Origin: DATFVA01 sp963745945
GTDB taxonomy: Bacteria; Bacteroidota; Ignavibacteria; Ignavibacteriales; Ignavibacteriaceae
Direction: 5' to 3'
Assembly (NCBI GenBank): GCA_963745945.1
Contig: CAVUZG010000007.1
Location: 310,001-374,000 of the forward strand
DNA: 64,000 nucleotides
Made by a program: the position numbers and the translations under genes. This document shows, one piece after another, positions 1 through 9,491 of this stretch. Positions within the stretch are counted from its first letter, which is position 1; every line of letters begins with the position of its first letter. The notes beneath the pieces are model-generated. The model did no database searches. It was not told the origin of the DNA and saw only the letters and a program-made list of their open reading frames with translations.

Positions 1-96
1 TTATTTTAACTTAAGAATTTTTCTGTATATTTTCCGGTTTAATGGAAACCTCAATAAACATCTTACCTTTACTACTTAACAATCTGGAAAAATAAA

Positions 97-3000
97 ATGA
101 TTCACAAACAGAAATTATCTGCATCAATTATACTTTTACTTACACTGATTTTAATTAGTTGTATTCAACTTCCTGCACAGAAAATAAATATGGAAAAGCT
201 TAAAGGATTAAAACCCCGGAGCATCGGCCCCGCTGGTATGAGTGGAAGAGTAACTGCGTTTGATGTTGTAATGGCAAATACAGATATAATCTATGCAGGA
301 ACAGCCTCAGGAGGCTTGTGGAGATCAACTAGTGCGGGAGTAAACTGGGAACCAATTTTTGATGATCAGCCGGTATTATCAATCGGTGCAGTTGCTGTTG
401 ATCAAAGAGTTCCCGATATAATTTGGGTTGGAACCGGCGAAGCAAATCCGAGGAACAGTCAATCAAGCGGAAACGGCATATATAAAAGTATTGATGGCGG
501 AAAAACCTGGAAACATCTGGGCCTGGACAATACAAGAAACATAAGCCGTGTAATAATCAATCCTTATAATTCCGATGTTGTTTATGTTGCAGCTCTGGGT
601 ACGGCGTGGGATTCTACGGAAGAACGCGGGGTTTATAAAACCACTGATGGCGGGAATTCCTGGGATAAAATATTGTATGTAGATAAAAAAACAGGTGCCG
701 CAAATATGATTATGGACCCTGTAAATCCGAATAAACTTTTTGTTGCAATGTGGGAATACAGAAGATGGCCATGGTTTTTCAAATCAGGCGGACCAGGTTC
801 AGGATTGTACGTTACTTTTGATGGCGGAAAAAACTGGACAAAAAGAACTGACAAAGATGGACTCCCAAAAGGGAACCTGGGAAGAATTGGGTTAGCACTA
901 TGCAATAAATATCCGAATGTTGTTTATGCTATGATTGAATCAAAAAAGAATGCTTTGTACAGATCAGATGACGGAGGGTTTAAATGGAAAATGGTAAATG
1001 ATAAAAATGTTGGAGACCGCCCGTTTTATTATGCCCAGCTTGCGGTTGATCCTGAAAATGAAAACCGTGTTTATGACATTCATTCTATTGTTACCGTCAG
1101 CGAAGACGGAGGTAAATCATTTGAAACGCTTATAGCCTGGAATAAAATTCATCCGGATCATCATGCTTTCTGGATTAGTCCGGAAAACCCTGCATTTCTG
1201 ATCGATGGAAATGACGGCGGTATGGCAATTTCTCACGATAAAGGAAAAACGTGGCGCTTTGTTGAAAACCTTCCTCTCGCACAATTTTATCATATCAGTT
1301 ATGATATGGAAACACCTTACAATGTTTACGGCGGGATGCAGGATAACGGCTCCTGGATGGGTCCGAGCCGTGTTCTCAGTTCCGATGGAATTACAAATGC
1401 TTACTGGCAGTTTTTAAGTTTTGGTGATGGTTTTGACGTTGTTCCGGATCCATCAAATTCCCGGTATGGTTATTCAATGTCGCAGGGTGGAAATCTTGTT
1501 CGTTACGATATTGAAACCGGTCACACAAAATTCATTCGTCCTCCGGATCCTGAGAATGTAAAATTAAGATTTAACTGGAATGCGGGAATAGCACAGGATC
1601 CTTTTGATAAGACAACAATTTATTACGGAAGCCAGTTTCTTCATAAAAGTACTGATAAAGGTGACAGCTGGGAAATTATTTCTCCTGATCTTACAACTGA
1701 TGATACATCAAAACAAAAACAATTAGAAAGCGGCGGCTTAACTTATGATGTAACAGATGCTGAAAATTTCACAACAATAATTGCAATCGATCCGAGTCCG
1801 GTAAAGAAAGGTGTAATATGGATTGGTACAGATGACGGTAACCTGCAGGTAACAAAAGATGGTGGGAAGTTGTGGGAAAATGTTTCTGGTAATATAAAAG
1901 GAGTTCCTAAAGGAACATGGATTCCGCAGGTCAGAGCTTCAACCTACAATGAAGCTGAAGCCTGGGTAGTGCTTGATAATCACAGAAGGAATGACTGGAA
2001 TACTTACGCATATTACACAAAAGACTTTGGTAAAAGCTGGACAAGAATTGCAGATGATGATTCAATCTTTGGATATGCGCTTTCAATTATTCAGGATCCG
2101 GTTCAACCAAACCTTGTTTTCCTGGGAACTGAATTTGGTTTATATGTAAGCTTTGATAAAGCAAAAACATGGAACAAATGGAAGGAAGGCTATCCGAATG
2201 TTTCAACAATGGATATGCAGATTCAACCACGTGAGAATGATTTAATCCTCGGTACATTTGGTCGTGCAGCATACATTCTTGATAATATTGAACCGCTACG
2301 GGAGATTGCTGCAAACAGTGAAATTTTGAATAATCATTTTCAACTATTCCCTGTTCCGGAAGCAACAGATGATATTTACCGCTGGAAAGGTCCGGGTACA
2401 ATGTTCCCAGGCGAAGGTACATTCAAAGGCGACAACCGACCCGCGGGTGCAATGATTACTTTTATCGTGAATCCTGATACTACCAATAAAAAGGAAAAAG
2501 AAGATGAACCCGATTCAATAAAATCAGAAAGCACTAAAAATGATAGTGCTACTGTGGAAATAGTGAACGAGGCTGGAAAAATAATAAGAACTTTAAAGGA
2601 AAAAGTTGAACCGGGACTAAACAGAATTTATTGGAACTACGACAGGAAAGGAGTCCGGTGGCCTAATACTCCTAAACCGGAAAAGGAACATGAATATGGA
2701 GGACCAACTGTACTGCCGGGTAAATATAAAGTGAAAGTATCTTTTGCTGATTATACTGATTCAACAAATATTGTAGTTAAAACAGATCCGCGGATTAACT
2801 TTTCAATTGATAATCTGAAAGCTAAAAGTGATTATCTCGACAAAATCCTTGACAGAGTAAAAACTGCAACAAAAGCTGCTGACCAAATCCGTGAAGCAGA
2901 AAAAACGGTGGCTCTTATAACCGGCAGAATAAAAGATAAAAGTGGTGCAGAAATAGATAGTCTTAATAAAAAAAGCAAAGCAATAAAAGATTCACTCAAA

Positions 3001-3279
3001 GCATTAATGGAGTTAATTAATCAGCCTGATGTTCAGGGAATAAGAGATAATCCAAACACGTTAAGCGCAAAATTATCCGCCGTAAATGAATATGTCACCT
3101 CTTCGTATGCAGCGCCGGGCAGCACAGCAGATGCAGCTTTACTGCTCGCTGATGAAAAACTTAAAAGTACAATCAGGAGGGTTAATAATTTCTTCGAAAC
3201 AAACTGGAAAGATTATAAAAATAATGTTAAAGATGCCGGTGTTTCTTTCTTTGATGAGTACGAATTATTAGAATACTAA
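97..3279 (+). CDS. Secreted VPS10/BNR-repeat beta-propeller protein (sortilin-like), probable lipoprotein
   Basis: A 1060-residue exported protein. The N-terminus is a hydrophobic signal ending in L-I-S-C (Cys22), which fits a lipobox. Residues about 30-745 hold many BNR/sortilin-type Asp-box blades, for example GIYKSIDGGKTW, GVYKTTDGGNSW and GLYVTFDGGKNW. A FlgD-like beta-sandwich follows (about 800-895, EAGKIIRTL, LPGKYKVKV), then an alpha-helical C-terminal tail. Large proteins of this architecture are common in Bacteroidota and relatives; their substrates are mostly unknown and some are annotated as glycosyl hydrolases without proof. No sorting tail is seen, unlike the other propellers here. 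The first 96 bases of the window hold no recognisable gene. Family call is firm, function open. Confidence 0.85.
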   Translation: MIHKQKLSASIILLLTLILISCIQLPAQKINMEKLKGLKPRSIGPAGMSGRVTAFDVVMANTDIIYAGTASGGLWRSTSAGVNWEPIFDDQPVLSIGAVAVDQRVPDIIWVGTGEANPRNSQSSGNGIYKSIDGGKTWKHLGLDNTRNISRVIINPYNSDVVYVAALGTAWDSTEERGVYKTTDGGNSWDKILYVDKKTGAANMIMDPVNPNKLFVAMWEYRRWPWFFKSGGPGSGLYVTFDGGKNWTKRTDKDGLPKGNLGRIGLALCNKYPNVVYAMIESKKNALYRSDDGGFKWKMVNDKNVGDRPFYYAQLAVDPENENRVYDIHSIVTVSEDGGKSFETLIAWNKIHPDHHAFWISPENPAFLIDGNDGGMAISHDKGKTWRFVENLPLAQFYHISYDMETPYNVYGGMQDNGSWMGPSRVLSSDGITNAYWQFLSFGDGFDVVPDPSNSRYGYSMSQGGNLVRYDIETGHTKFIRPPDPENVKLRFNWNAGIAQDPFDKTTIYYGSQFLHKSTDKGDSWEIISPDLTTDDTSKQKQLESGGLTYDVTDAENFTTIIAIDPSPVKKGVIWIGTDDGNLQVTKDGGKLWENVSGNIKGVPKGTWIPQVRASTYNEAEAWVVLDNHRRNDWNTYAYYTKDFGKSWTRIADDDSIFGYALSIIQDPVQPNLVFLGTEFGLYVSFDKAKTWNKWKEGYPNVSTMDMQIQPRENDLILGTFGRAAYILDNIEPLREIAANSEILNNHFQLFPVPEATDDIYRWKGPGTMFPGEGTFKGDNRPAGAMITFIVNPDTTNKKEKEDEPDSIKSESTKNDSATVEIVNEAGKIIRTLKEKVEPGLNRIYWNYDRKGVRWPNTPKPEKEHEYGGPTVLPGKYKVKVSFADYTDSTNIVVKTDPRINFSIDNLKAKSDYLDKILDRVKTATKAADQIREAEKTVALITGRIKDKSGAEIDSLNKKSKAIKDSLKALMELINQPDVQGIRDNPNTLSAKLSAVNEYVTSSYAAPGSTADAALLLADEKLKSTIRRVNNFFETNWKDYKNNVKDAGVSFFDEYELLEY

Positions 3280-3298
3280 AAAGCAACGGGATTAGGCG

Positions 3299-4846
3299 AT
3301 GTTCAATAAGTTCGATCAAAATATCAGCGAAGGAATTCTTTTCACAGACCAGTATGAACTGGTGATGGCACAGCTATACTTCAAGATGGGTCTGCACGAA
3401 AGAAAAGTTAGGTTCGATCATTTCTTCAGAAATTATCCGGATTATGGAATGCACAAAGCAGGTTATTGCATAAACGCCGGACTTGAATGGTTAATCGACT
3501 GGATGCAGAATACTCACGCAACCGATAAAGATATTGAGATGTTGTCTCAGCAAAAAGACAGTGACGGCAAACCTGTTTTCGAGAAAGATTTTCTCGAATG
3601 GTTTCGTGAGAACGGAAATTTTAATCAAATAATTTTAAAAGCGATACCGGAAGGCAGAGTCATTCATCCGAATGTTCCTTTAACTGTTGTTGAGGGACCG
3701 GCAGCAATGGCACAAATACTTGAAACTGCTCTGCTGAATCAGCTTAATTACCAGATACTGATTGCGACAAAAGCCTGTAGAATAAATGAAGCCGGAAGGC
3801 ATCAGATGCTGCTAGAGTTTGGAATGAGGCGTGGACATGATCGTGGAGCAAATGCCGGAGCTCGCGCTGCATTAATCGGCGGAGCTGATTTTTCATCGAA
3901 TGTAGGTATTTCACATCTGCTTGGTTATCCGCCAAAAGGCACCCACGCACATAGTATGGTGCAGATGTTTATGGCGCTTGGTATGAGTGAAGAAGATGCG
4001 TTCACCCGTTTTGCAGAACTTTATCCGGCTGATACTATTTTACTCGTTGATACGGTTGATACTCTGAAAAGTGGTGTTCCGAATGCTATTAAAGCATTTG
4101 AGAAAATGAAAAAGAAAGGACAAAAACCTTTAGGAGTAAGACTGGATTCAGGTGATCTTGCATATCTCAGTATTCAAACCGCAAAGCAATTAAATGAAGC
4201 TGGATTTGAAGATGTGAAAATTGTTTTATCAAATGAACTTGATGAAATGAATATCTGGCAGATAATAACCCAGATATCGGAAGAAGCACCAAAGTATCAG
4301 CTTAATCCCGAATCTATAATTAAAAGACTGGTTTACGGTGTAGGGACTAGATTAATTACATCCTATGGGGATTCTTCAATCGGCGGCGTTTATAAGCTTG
4401 TAGCTGTAACAAATGAAAAAGACGAATGGATTCCTGCAATAAAGATTTCTGAATCTGTAGAGAAGATTCCGAATCCGGGAAATAAAAAAGTATGGAGAAT
4501 TTATAACTCAAAAAATATAGCTAATGCAGACTTAATTACGCTTGAGGATGAAAAACTTTCAACAGAAAAAGATATAGTTCTTCATCATGCAACCAGCCTG
4601 AGTAAAAAAAGAATTCTAACAAAAGATCATATAACTAAAATTGAACCTTTACTTGAAACTGTTCTGGATAAAGGAAAGCTTGTTTATAATTTTCCATCAA
4701 TAGATGGAATAAGAGAAGTTAGAAAAAAAGATATTGAAGCACTTGATCCCGGGGTTAAAAGATTAATAAATCCGCATTACTACCATATATCAATCTCTGA
4801 AAAATTGTTCGATATGAAAATTAATCTGCTGAAAAAACTTGAATAA
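3299..4846 (+). CDS. pncB: Nicotinate phosphoribosyltransferase
   Basis: This 515-residue enzyme should convert nicotinate and PRPP to nicotinate mononucleotide in the NAD salvage (Preiss-Handler) pathway in the cytoplasm. Family hallmarks are the N-terminal TDQYELVMAQ, the GANAGARAAL segment, GTHAHSMVQMF near the phosphate-binding region and GVRLDSGDLAYLS. The length fits the long bacterial/eukaryotic NAPRT type. It lies 19 bp downstream of the propeller gene with TAGG just before the ATG, so it may be co-transcribed, although no functional link is apparent. A nicotinamide-specific enzyme (NAMPT) is less likely from these motifs. Confidence 0.9.
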   Translation: MFNKFDQNISEGILFTDQYELVMAQLYFKMGLHERKVRFDHFFRNYPDYGMHKAGYCINAGLEWLIDWMQNTHATDKDIEMLSQQKDSDGKPVFEKDFLEWFRENGNFNQIILKAIPEGRVIHPNVPLTVVEGPAAMAQILETALLNQLNYQILIATKACRINEAGRHQMLLEFGMRRGHDRGANAGARAALIGGADFSSNVGISHLLGYPPKGTHAHSMVQMFMALGMSEEDAFTRFAELYPADTILLVDTVDTLKSGVPNAIKAFEKMKKKGQKPLGVRLDSGDLAYLSIQTAKQLNEAGFEDVKIVLSNELDEMNIWQIITQISEEAPKYQLNPESIIKRLVYGVGTRLITSYGDSSIGGVYKLVAVTNEKDEWIPAIKISESVEKIPNPGNKKVWRIYNSKNIANADLITLEDEKLSTEKDIVLHHATSLSKKRILTKDHITKIEPLLETVLDKGKLVYNFPSIDGIREVRKKDIEALDPGVKRLINPHYYHISISEKLFDMKINLLKKLE

Positions 4847-4894
4847 ATCATACCACTGCAGATGGGCTAATTTATTCTTAAATGCTCGTGTTTA

Positions 4895-5464
4895 TTATTC
4901 CAGTTTGATTCTAACAGTCTGAACACCATTTTCTACTTTTATGTCGAGAACTTTGGGTTCACTGTTTTCTTTTATAAAGCTGATCTGCCCGTCTTTTTCA
5001 AGAAAAGCCTCCCTCACATTTTCAAAAGTTTTCTGATTCATACCTAATCTCAATTGCTCTTTAACATCTTCTTCGGATACGTGCCCCTGTTTCATTTTCT
5101 TTTTATCCAATTGAAAATTATTTACAATTTGAGATGTTTTACCTTTTACAAGATAGCCGAACCCTTTGTGGTTAAGGGATAAAACAGCAAACAGCCAATG
5201 CAAACCAACAAGAGTAATCCCTGCAGAAAGAGTTAGAAACAGTGGCCCGTTTCCATTTATTGCACGGCTGAAGACAGAGCCAATAACAATTCCGATAACA
5301 ACATCGAATGCAGTGCTTTTACCAAGAAATCTTTTATTACCGAATCTGATAATTATGAGCGATGTAATGTAAATGAATGCAGAGCGGATAGCCATCTGCC
5401 AGAAATTTATGTTTTTAGGATTAACACCAAATAGATTTGTTATTATGTGATTTAATTCATTCAT
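4895..5464 (-). CDS. DUF421 / YetF-like membrane protein
   Basis: A 189-residue protein with three hydrophobic helices in the first ~90 residues (ITSLIIIRFGNKRFLGK, AFDVVIGIVIGSVFSRAI, LTLSAGITLVGLHWLFAVL) and a soluble C-terminal domain (VSEEDVKEQLRLGMN, VREAFLEKDGQISFI). This matches the DUF421/YetF family, whose B. subtilis members are linked to spore-germinant or membrane functions but have no defined biochemistry. It is convergent with pncB (48 bp apart) and no strong terminator hairpin is visible between them. Confidence 0.82.
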   Translation of the reverse strand: MNELNHIITNLFGVNPKNINFWQMAIRSAFIYITSLIIIRFGNKRFLGKSTAFDVVIGIVIGSVFSRAINGNGPLFLTLSAGITLVGLHWLFAVLSLNHKGFGYLVKGKTSQIVNNFQLDKKKMKQGHVSEEDVKEQLRLGMNQKTFENVREAFLEKDGQISFIKENSEPKVLDIKVENGVQTVRIKLE

Positions 5465-5805
5465 CCGTATTCTCCTGACGTTTTTACTTTATCTTAACTA
5501 AAGATAAATGCAAGATTTATGATTTAGCTTCAATTGTGACTCATCTCAATTCCTGAATAAAAAATATTGTTCCGCTTTTTTCCTGAACTTATTCTTCACA
5601 AGTTCAATTAGGCTTTCCGCTCTTATCATTTCAACCCGTCTTTTGCTAAATGAATGTTTTGTTTCAATATTCAGGTTTTTAGTTTTACTAGAAACAATAA
5701 TATTGTTAAATTAGAGTGTTCACACCTTAAACCATTCTGATATTTCAACGGCTTAAGATGTATGGTGGTAATAATTTATTTATCCATACTCAGCGGGAGG
5801 AAGCC
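5465..5805. other. Intergenic region between divergent genes
   Basis: This 341-bp AT-rich stretch separates the divergent DUF421 and GYD genes and should carry both promoters. I see no RNA gene or strong hairpin. On the minus strand there is an open stretch of about 55 codons whose only ATG would give a 27-residue basic peptide; it has no ribosome-binding site or recognisable similarity and I do not call it. Confidence 0.5.
5795..5800 (+). promoter_or_regulatory. Shine-Dalgarno site fixing the start of the GYD gene
   Basis: GGGAGG lies 5 bases before the ATG at 5806. It supports that start over an upstream ATG-like extension of 16 codons that has no such site and is not part of the family. 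Confidence 0.7.
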
Positions 5806-6102
5806 ATGAAAACTTTCATATTACTCACAAAATTAGCTCCGGAAATTTCCAGGCAAATGAAAGATCGTGCAAGATTGGGTAGAACGTGGCTCGATCAGGT
5901 TAAAAAAAAATGCCCCGAGGTAAAATTTATTGAACATTACGCTTTACTAGGACCATTTGATTTCCTGGATATTTATGAAGCGCCCGATGAAGAAACTGCT
6001 GCAAAAGTTTCAATGATCAGTTTATCAAACGGTGCATTCGAAGCGCAAAGTCATATTGCAATCCCTTACAAAAAATTTCTTGAACTAGTTGAAAAAATCT
6101 AG
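5806..6102 (+). CDS. GYD domain protein
   Basis: A 98-residue cytoplasmic protein beginning MKTFILLTKL and containing the GPFDFLDIYEAPDEETA core typical of the GYD family, small alpha/beta (ferredoxin-like fold) proteins of unknown function. The start was chosen at 5806 because of the strong GGGAGG site; the family normally starts at this point. It heads a plus-strand series of small genes (YbaK-like, haem-binding, MsrB), but a 47-bp gap leaves operon membership uncertain. Confidence 0.8.
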   Translation: MKTFILLTKLAPEISRQMKDRARLGRTWLDQVKKKCPEVKFIEHYALLGPFDFLDIYEAPDEETAAKVSMISLSNGAFEAQSHIAIPYKKFLELVEKI

Positions 6103-6149
6103 CTGGCATTTGCAAAAATTTTATTACTTAAAAAACAGGAGATGAAATT

Positions 6150-6623
6150 ATGCCGGTAAAAAAATTAAAAGAATTTCTCGATGAACATAATATAAAGTAT
6201 GTCACAATTTCACATTCACCTGCATATACTGCTCAGGAAATAGCGGCCAGAGCACACGTTCCGGGAAAGGAAATAGCAAAGACCGTATTGGTAAAGATGG
6301 ACGGAAAACTTGTTATGGCAGTCCTTCCGGGATCGTTCAAGATTAATTTTGAAAGTCTTAAAAATGTACTCGGTTCACAAAATGTACGACTTGCTGACGA
6401 GCATGAGTTTAAAGATAAATTTCCGGATTGTGAAGTAGGAGCTATGCCCCCTTTCGGCAACCTGTACGGGGTTGAAGTGTTCGTCGCAAACAGTCTTGCC
6501 GAAGATGAAGAAATAGCATTTAACGCCTGCTCTCATTCACAATTAATCAAAATGGCTTATTCGGATTATGAAAGGCTTGTAAATCCTGTCAGACTCCAGT
6601 TTGCCTTTCAATCAAAATTGTAA
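6150..6623 (+). CDS. YbaK/EbsC-type aminoacyl-tRNA editing domain protein
   Basis: A 157-residue stand-alone editing domain of the YbaK/ProRS-INS superfamily, which hydrolyses mischarged tRNAs. The recognisable parts are the N-terminal helix followed by YTAQEIAARAHVPGKEIAKTVLVKM, which contains the conserved lysine (Lys44), the glycine-rich MPPFGNLYGVEVFV strand, and the NACSHSQLIKM segment near the C-terminus. The specific substrate (Cys-tRNA-Pro, Ala-tRNA-Pro or other) cannot be told from sequence alone. The proS in this window has its own inserted editing domain, so the cell has both cis- and trans-editing candidates. Confidence 0.85.
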   Translation: MPVKKLKEFLDEHNIKYVTISHSPAYTAQEIAARAHVPGKEIAKTVLVKMDGKLVMAVLPGSFKINFESLKNVLGSQNVRLADEHEFKDKFPDCEVGAMPPFGNLYGVEVFVANSLAEDEEIAFNACSHSQLIKMAYSDYERLVNPVRLQFAFQSKL

Positions 6624-6745
6624 AGAATGATTGAATGCAGTATTATATCTAACTGACCTCAGGGTGAGGGATTTGGGTTTTTCTATCCTCTGAAAATCTC
6701 TTTATATTTCTTTATCAGATTTCCACAAACGATAAAAGGTTATTT

Positions 6746-7219
6746 ATGGCCGCATATAAAAAATCAGGCAAAGGAAAAGTTTTAAAATATTCAATAATAA
6801 TCATCGTAATAGTTTTTATTGCGATTCAATTTATTCCCGTTAAAAGAACAAATCCTCCGATCGTAAATGAGCCTAATTGGGATTCACCGAAAACAAGAGC
6901 CTTTGCTGTAAGAGCCTGTTTCGATTGTCACAGCAATGAAACAAAATGGCCGGCTTACGCTTATGTTGCTCCAATAAGTTGGTTTATTCTAAGTGATGTA
7001 AATGGCGGAAGAAAACATTTTAACATGACTGACTGGAAACCTGGCAAAGGTGATGAAGCAGCAAAGGAAGTTCGTGAAGGCGATATGCCTATGTGGCAGT
7101 ATACGCTTATGCATCCTCAGGCAAGGTTAACAGATACAGAGAAGAAAGAATTTATTGCCGGTTTAATTGCAACTTTTGGAGAGAAAAAAGGAGAAAGATT
7201 TAAACGGAAAGAGAGATAA
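6746..7219 (+). CDS. Membrane-anchored haem-binding domain protein (Haem_bd)
   Basis: A 157-residue protein with a lysine-rich N-terminus, one membrane helix (about residues 13-30) and a periplasmic domain containing a c-type haem motif CFDCH (Cys58, Cys61, His62). The following SNETKWPAYAYVAP and HFNMTDW segments are typical of the Haem_bd domain. It probably acts as a small periplasmic cytochrome-like redox protein. Its neighbour 84 bp downstream is an exported methionine sulfoxide reductase, so a role in envelope redox chemistry is a reasonable inference, but not shown. Confidence 0.82.
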   Translation: MAAYKKSGKGKVLKYSIIIIVIVFIAIQFIPVKRTNPPIVNEPNWDSPKTRAFAVRACFDCHSNETKWPAYAYVAPISWFILSDVNGGRKHFNMTDWKPGKGDEAAKEVREGDMPMWQYTLMHPQARLTDTEKKEFIAGLIATFGEKKGERFKRKER

Positions 7220-7259
7220 ATCAATTCGCTTTTCAGACGAAGATGAATAGTAAAAAGGA

Positions 7260-7307
7260 ATGATGAAAACTTGTATTTATGGAATAATGACCGGAATATT
7301 TTTATGA
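7260..7307 (+). CDS. Possible 15-codon leader peptide overlapping msrB
   Basis: ATG-ATG preceded directly by AAAAAGGA starts a reading frame of 15 codons that ends in TGA overlapping the msrB ATG (ATGA at 7304-7307). The msrB start itself has no good ribosome-binding site. This is the layout of a translationally coupled leader, but the peptide is too short to judge by composition. It may be chance. Confidence 0.25.
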   Translation: MMKTCIYGIMTGIFL

Positions 7308-7855
7308 AATTTAAAATGATTTTTTTAGTACTTATTGCTTTTACAATGGTATGCTGTCAGAACAAAGATGAAATAAAAAACGGAAAACAGATAAATATGA
7401 ATAAACAAAATGTAAAACCGAAGAATCCTTACTATTCAAGAACTGATACAACTAAACTTAATATTCCTGATTCTGAATGGAAAAAAGTTCTGCCCGAAGA
7501 TGTTTATGAAGTTGCCCGCCACAAAGCAACAGAAAGAGCTTTTACCGGGAAGTACTGGGACTTTGAGGGAAAAGGCACTTACTATTGCGCAGCCTGCGGA
7601 AATGCTCTTTTCAAATCAGATGCAAAATTTGCGAGCACATGCGGCTGGCCGAGTTTCTTCGAACCGATAAGAAAAAACAGCGTGCTTTATCAAGAAGATG
7701 ACAGCTTTGGAATGAAGAGAACGGAAGTACTATGCGGAAGATGCGGTGCACATTTGGGACATATTTTTGATGATGGTCCGCCGCCTACAGGAAAACGTTA
7801 TTGTATGAATTCTATAGTGCTGGATTTTGAACCTGACAGTTCAGGAATTAAATAA
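7304..7855 (+). CDS. msrB: Exported peptide-methionine (R)-S-oxide reductase
   Basis: About 183 residues from the ATG at 7304. A hydrophobic signal with two adjacent cysteines (MVCCQNK) suggests a lipoprotein or exported protein. The MsrB domain shows two zinc CxxC pairs (YYCAACGN and LCGRCGAHLGH), the CGWPSF motif, and the catalytic cysteine in RYCMNSIVLDF. It reduces the R-epimer of methionine sulfoxide in proteins, here probably in the periplasm. A TTG 11 codons upstream is possible but would put charged residues before the signal. The stop codon overlaps the next ATG (TAATG), so the YdeI-like gene is translationally coupled. Confidence 0.92.
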   Translation: MKFKMIFLVLIAFTMVCCQNKDEIKNGKQINMNKQNVKPKNPYYSRTDTTKLNIPDSEWKKVLPEDVYEVARHKATERAFTGKYWDFEGKGTYYCAACGNALFKSDAKFASTCGWPSFFEPIRKNSVLYQEDDSFGMKRTEVLCGRCGAHLGHIFDDGPPPTGKRYCMNSIVLDFEPDSSGIK

Positions 7856-8457
7856 TGAAGCCTCAGTTCTTTAGTGATCAATTGAAACTTAGAAAGTGGT
7901 TCGAAAAAAATCACAATAAGGAAGATGAACTTCTTTTAGGTTATTACAAGAAGAGCTCAGGAAAACCGAGCATAACCTGGGAAGAATCTGTTGATGAAGC
8001 ACTTTGCTTCGGCTGGATAGACGGAATAAGAAAATCACTCGATGAAGTAAGTTATACCATCCGTTTTACTCCACGGAAAAATAATAGTAAATGGAGTACA
8101 AAAAATATCAATCGTGTTGAAGAGCTTATAAAATTAAAACTTATGCAGCCTTCAGGATTATCTGTCTATAAAAAACGAAAAGAAGAAAAGAGTCATACTT
8201 ATTCATTTGAGCAAAGAATAGTTGAACTTGATAAAGAATTTGAATTAACTTTAAAAAAGAATGAAAGAGCATATAAGTTTTTCCAGGCTCAGATCCCTTC
8301 TTACAGAAAACCGGCTATTCATTGGGTGATGAGTGCCAAGCAGGAAAAAACCAGATTGCAAAGATTAGGTACTCTGATAAAATGCAGCGAGGCAGGAGAA
8401 TTAATTCCGCCGTTGCGTTGGGGTAAAATTAAAATAAACAAACCCGGAAAGGATTAA
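7855..8457 (+). CDS. YdeI/OmpD-associated family protein
   Basis: A 200-residue cytoplasmic protein with the family signature WEESVDEALCFGWIDGIRK near residue 40 and RFTPRKNNSKWSTKN after it, then a C-terminal helical region (AIHWVMSAKQEKTRLQRL). The family is widespread and linked loosely to stress and antimicrobial resistance; no enzymatic role is established. Its start overlaps the msrB stop, and the next gene follows after one base, so the three genes form an operon. Confidence 0.82.
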   Translation: MKPQFFSDQLKLRKWFEKNHNKEDELLLGYYKKSSGKPSITWEESVDEALCFGWIDGIRKSLDEVSYTIRFTPRKNNSKWSTKNINRVEELIKLKLMQPSGLSVYKKRKEEKSHTYSFEQRIVELDKEFELTLKKNERAYKFFQAQIPSYRKPAIHWVMSAKQEKTRLQRLGTLIKCSEAGELIPPLRWGKIKINKPGKD

Positions 8458-8458
8458 T

Positions 8459-9373
8459 ATGCAGGTAATACTTGGAGCCGGAGGAATAATAGGCAGAGGT
8501 CTTGCAAAAGAATTAAAGCAGTATACTGATAAAGTAAGACTCGTGGCCAGGAATCCTTCTGCAGTAAATGAAGATGATGAACTGATAAAAGCGGATTTAA
8601 CAAATCCTGAACAGACAAACAAAGCCGTTGAAAATGCTGATGTCGCATATCTTACTTTGGGAATGCAGTATAAAACTGCTGTGTGGCAGAGAGACTGGCC
8701 AATAGTAATGACTAATGCAATTAATGCTTGCAAAAAAAATAATACCCGGCTGGTATTTTTTGATAACCTTTATCTCTACGGAAAAGTTAATGGCTGGATG
8801 ACAGAGAAAACTCCTATTAATCCGTCGAGTAAAAAAGGAGAAGTCCGTGCTAAGATTGCTGAACAATTAATAAATGAATATAAAAGCGGTAATATAAATG
8901 CTTTAATTGCACGAGCTGCGGATTTTAACGGACCCACACAAAATACTTTTCTTTATTCTCTTGTTTATGATAAAGTTAGAAAAGGGAAAAAAGCTCAATG
9001 GTTCTTAAATGCAAAAGTTAAACATTCATTAACCGATACTAGTGATGCAGCAAAAGCCACTGCATTATTGGGGAACACTCCAGACGCATTCAACAGGACA
9101 TGGCATTTGCCTACAGATAAAAATGCATTGACCGGGGAAGAATTCATTCACGCTGTTGAAGAAATTTATGGTAAGAAAACAGGCTATTCGGTTCTCAGCA
9201 AATGGATGCTTTCACTGGTTGGATTATTTGTCCCTGTAATAAAAGAAATGAATGAAATGATTTACCAGTATGAGTCTGATTATCTTTTCGACAGCAGTGA
9301 TTTTGAAAATCACTTCTTTAAAGCTACCCCTATTGGAAAAAGTATTGAAGAAACTATAACAGCTCTAAAGTAA
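8459..9373 (+). CDS. NAD(P)-binding extended-SDR epimerase/dehydratase-like protein
   Basis: A 304-residue protein opening directly with the dinucleotide-binding strand and glycine loop VILGAGGIIGRGLA, followed by a short-chain dehydrogenase-like fold (VRLVARNPS, NADVAYLTLG, RLVFFDNLYLYG). The usual YxxxK pair is not obvious, so catalysis may be lost or unusual. It starts one base after the YdeI-like stop, with GGAAAGG upstream. The substrate cannot be named; proteins like this are often annotated as NAD-dependent epimerase or NmrA-like. Confidence 0.75.
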   Translation: MQVILGAGGIIGRGLAKELKQYTDKVRLVARNPSAVNEDDELIKADLTNPEQTNKAVENADVAYLTLGMQYKTAVWQRDWPIVMTNAINACKKNNTRLVFFDNLYLYGKVNGWMTEKTPINPSSKKGEVRAKIAEQLINEYKSGNINALIARAADFNGPTQNTFLYSLVYDKVRKGKKAQWFLNAKVKHSLTDTSDAAKATALLGNTPDAFNRTWHLPTDKNALTGEEFIHAVEEIYGKKTGYSVLSKWMLSLVGLFVPVIKEMNEMIYQYESDYLFDSSDFENHFFKATPIGKSIEETITALK

Positions 9374-9491
9374 ATATCTCCATAATATCAAGACAAAAGC
9401 TACCAGATTATTTCAACAAAAATACTTGTTAAGTTTTCGGTTGAGATAGTTACAGGCCGTTAATATGTTGGATTCAAAAAAAGGAAGGAAA

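Noticed and set aside
1..96. Minus-strand reading frame ending exactly at base 1 (NRKIYRKILKLK)
   Set aside because: Only about 25 codons remain before an upstream stop and no start or family match is visible; it could be the tail of a sorting-type protein but the evidence is too thin.
5560..5720. Minus-strand open stretch with a basic peptide ending KKAEQYFLFRN
   Set aside because: Only 27 codons from its ATG, no ribosome-binding site, no known match.
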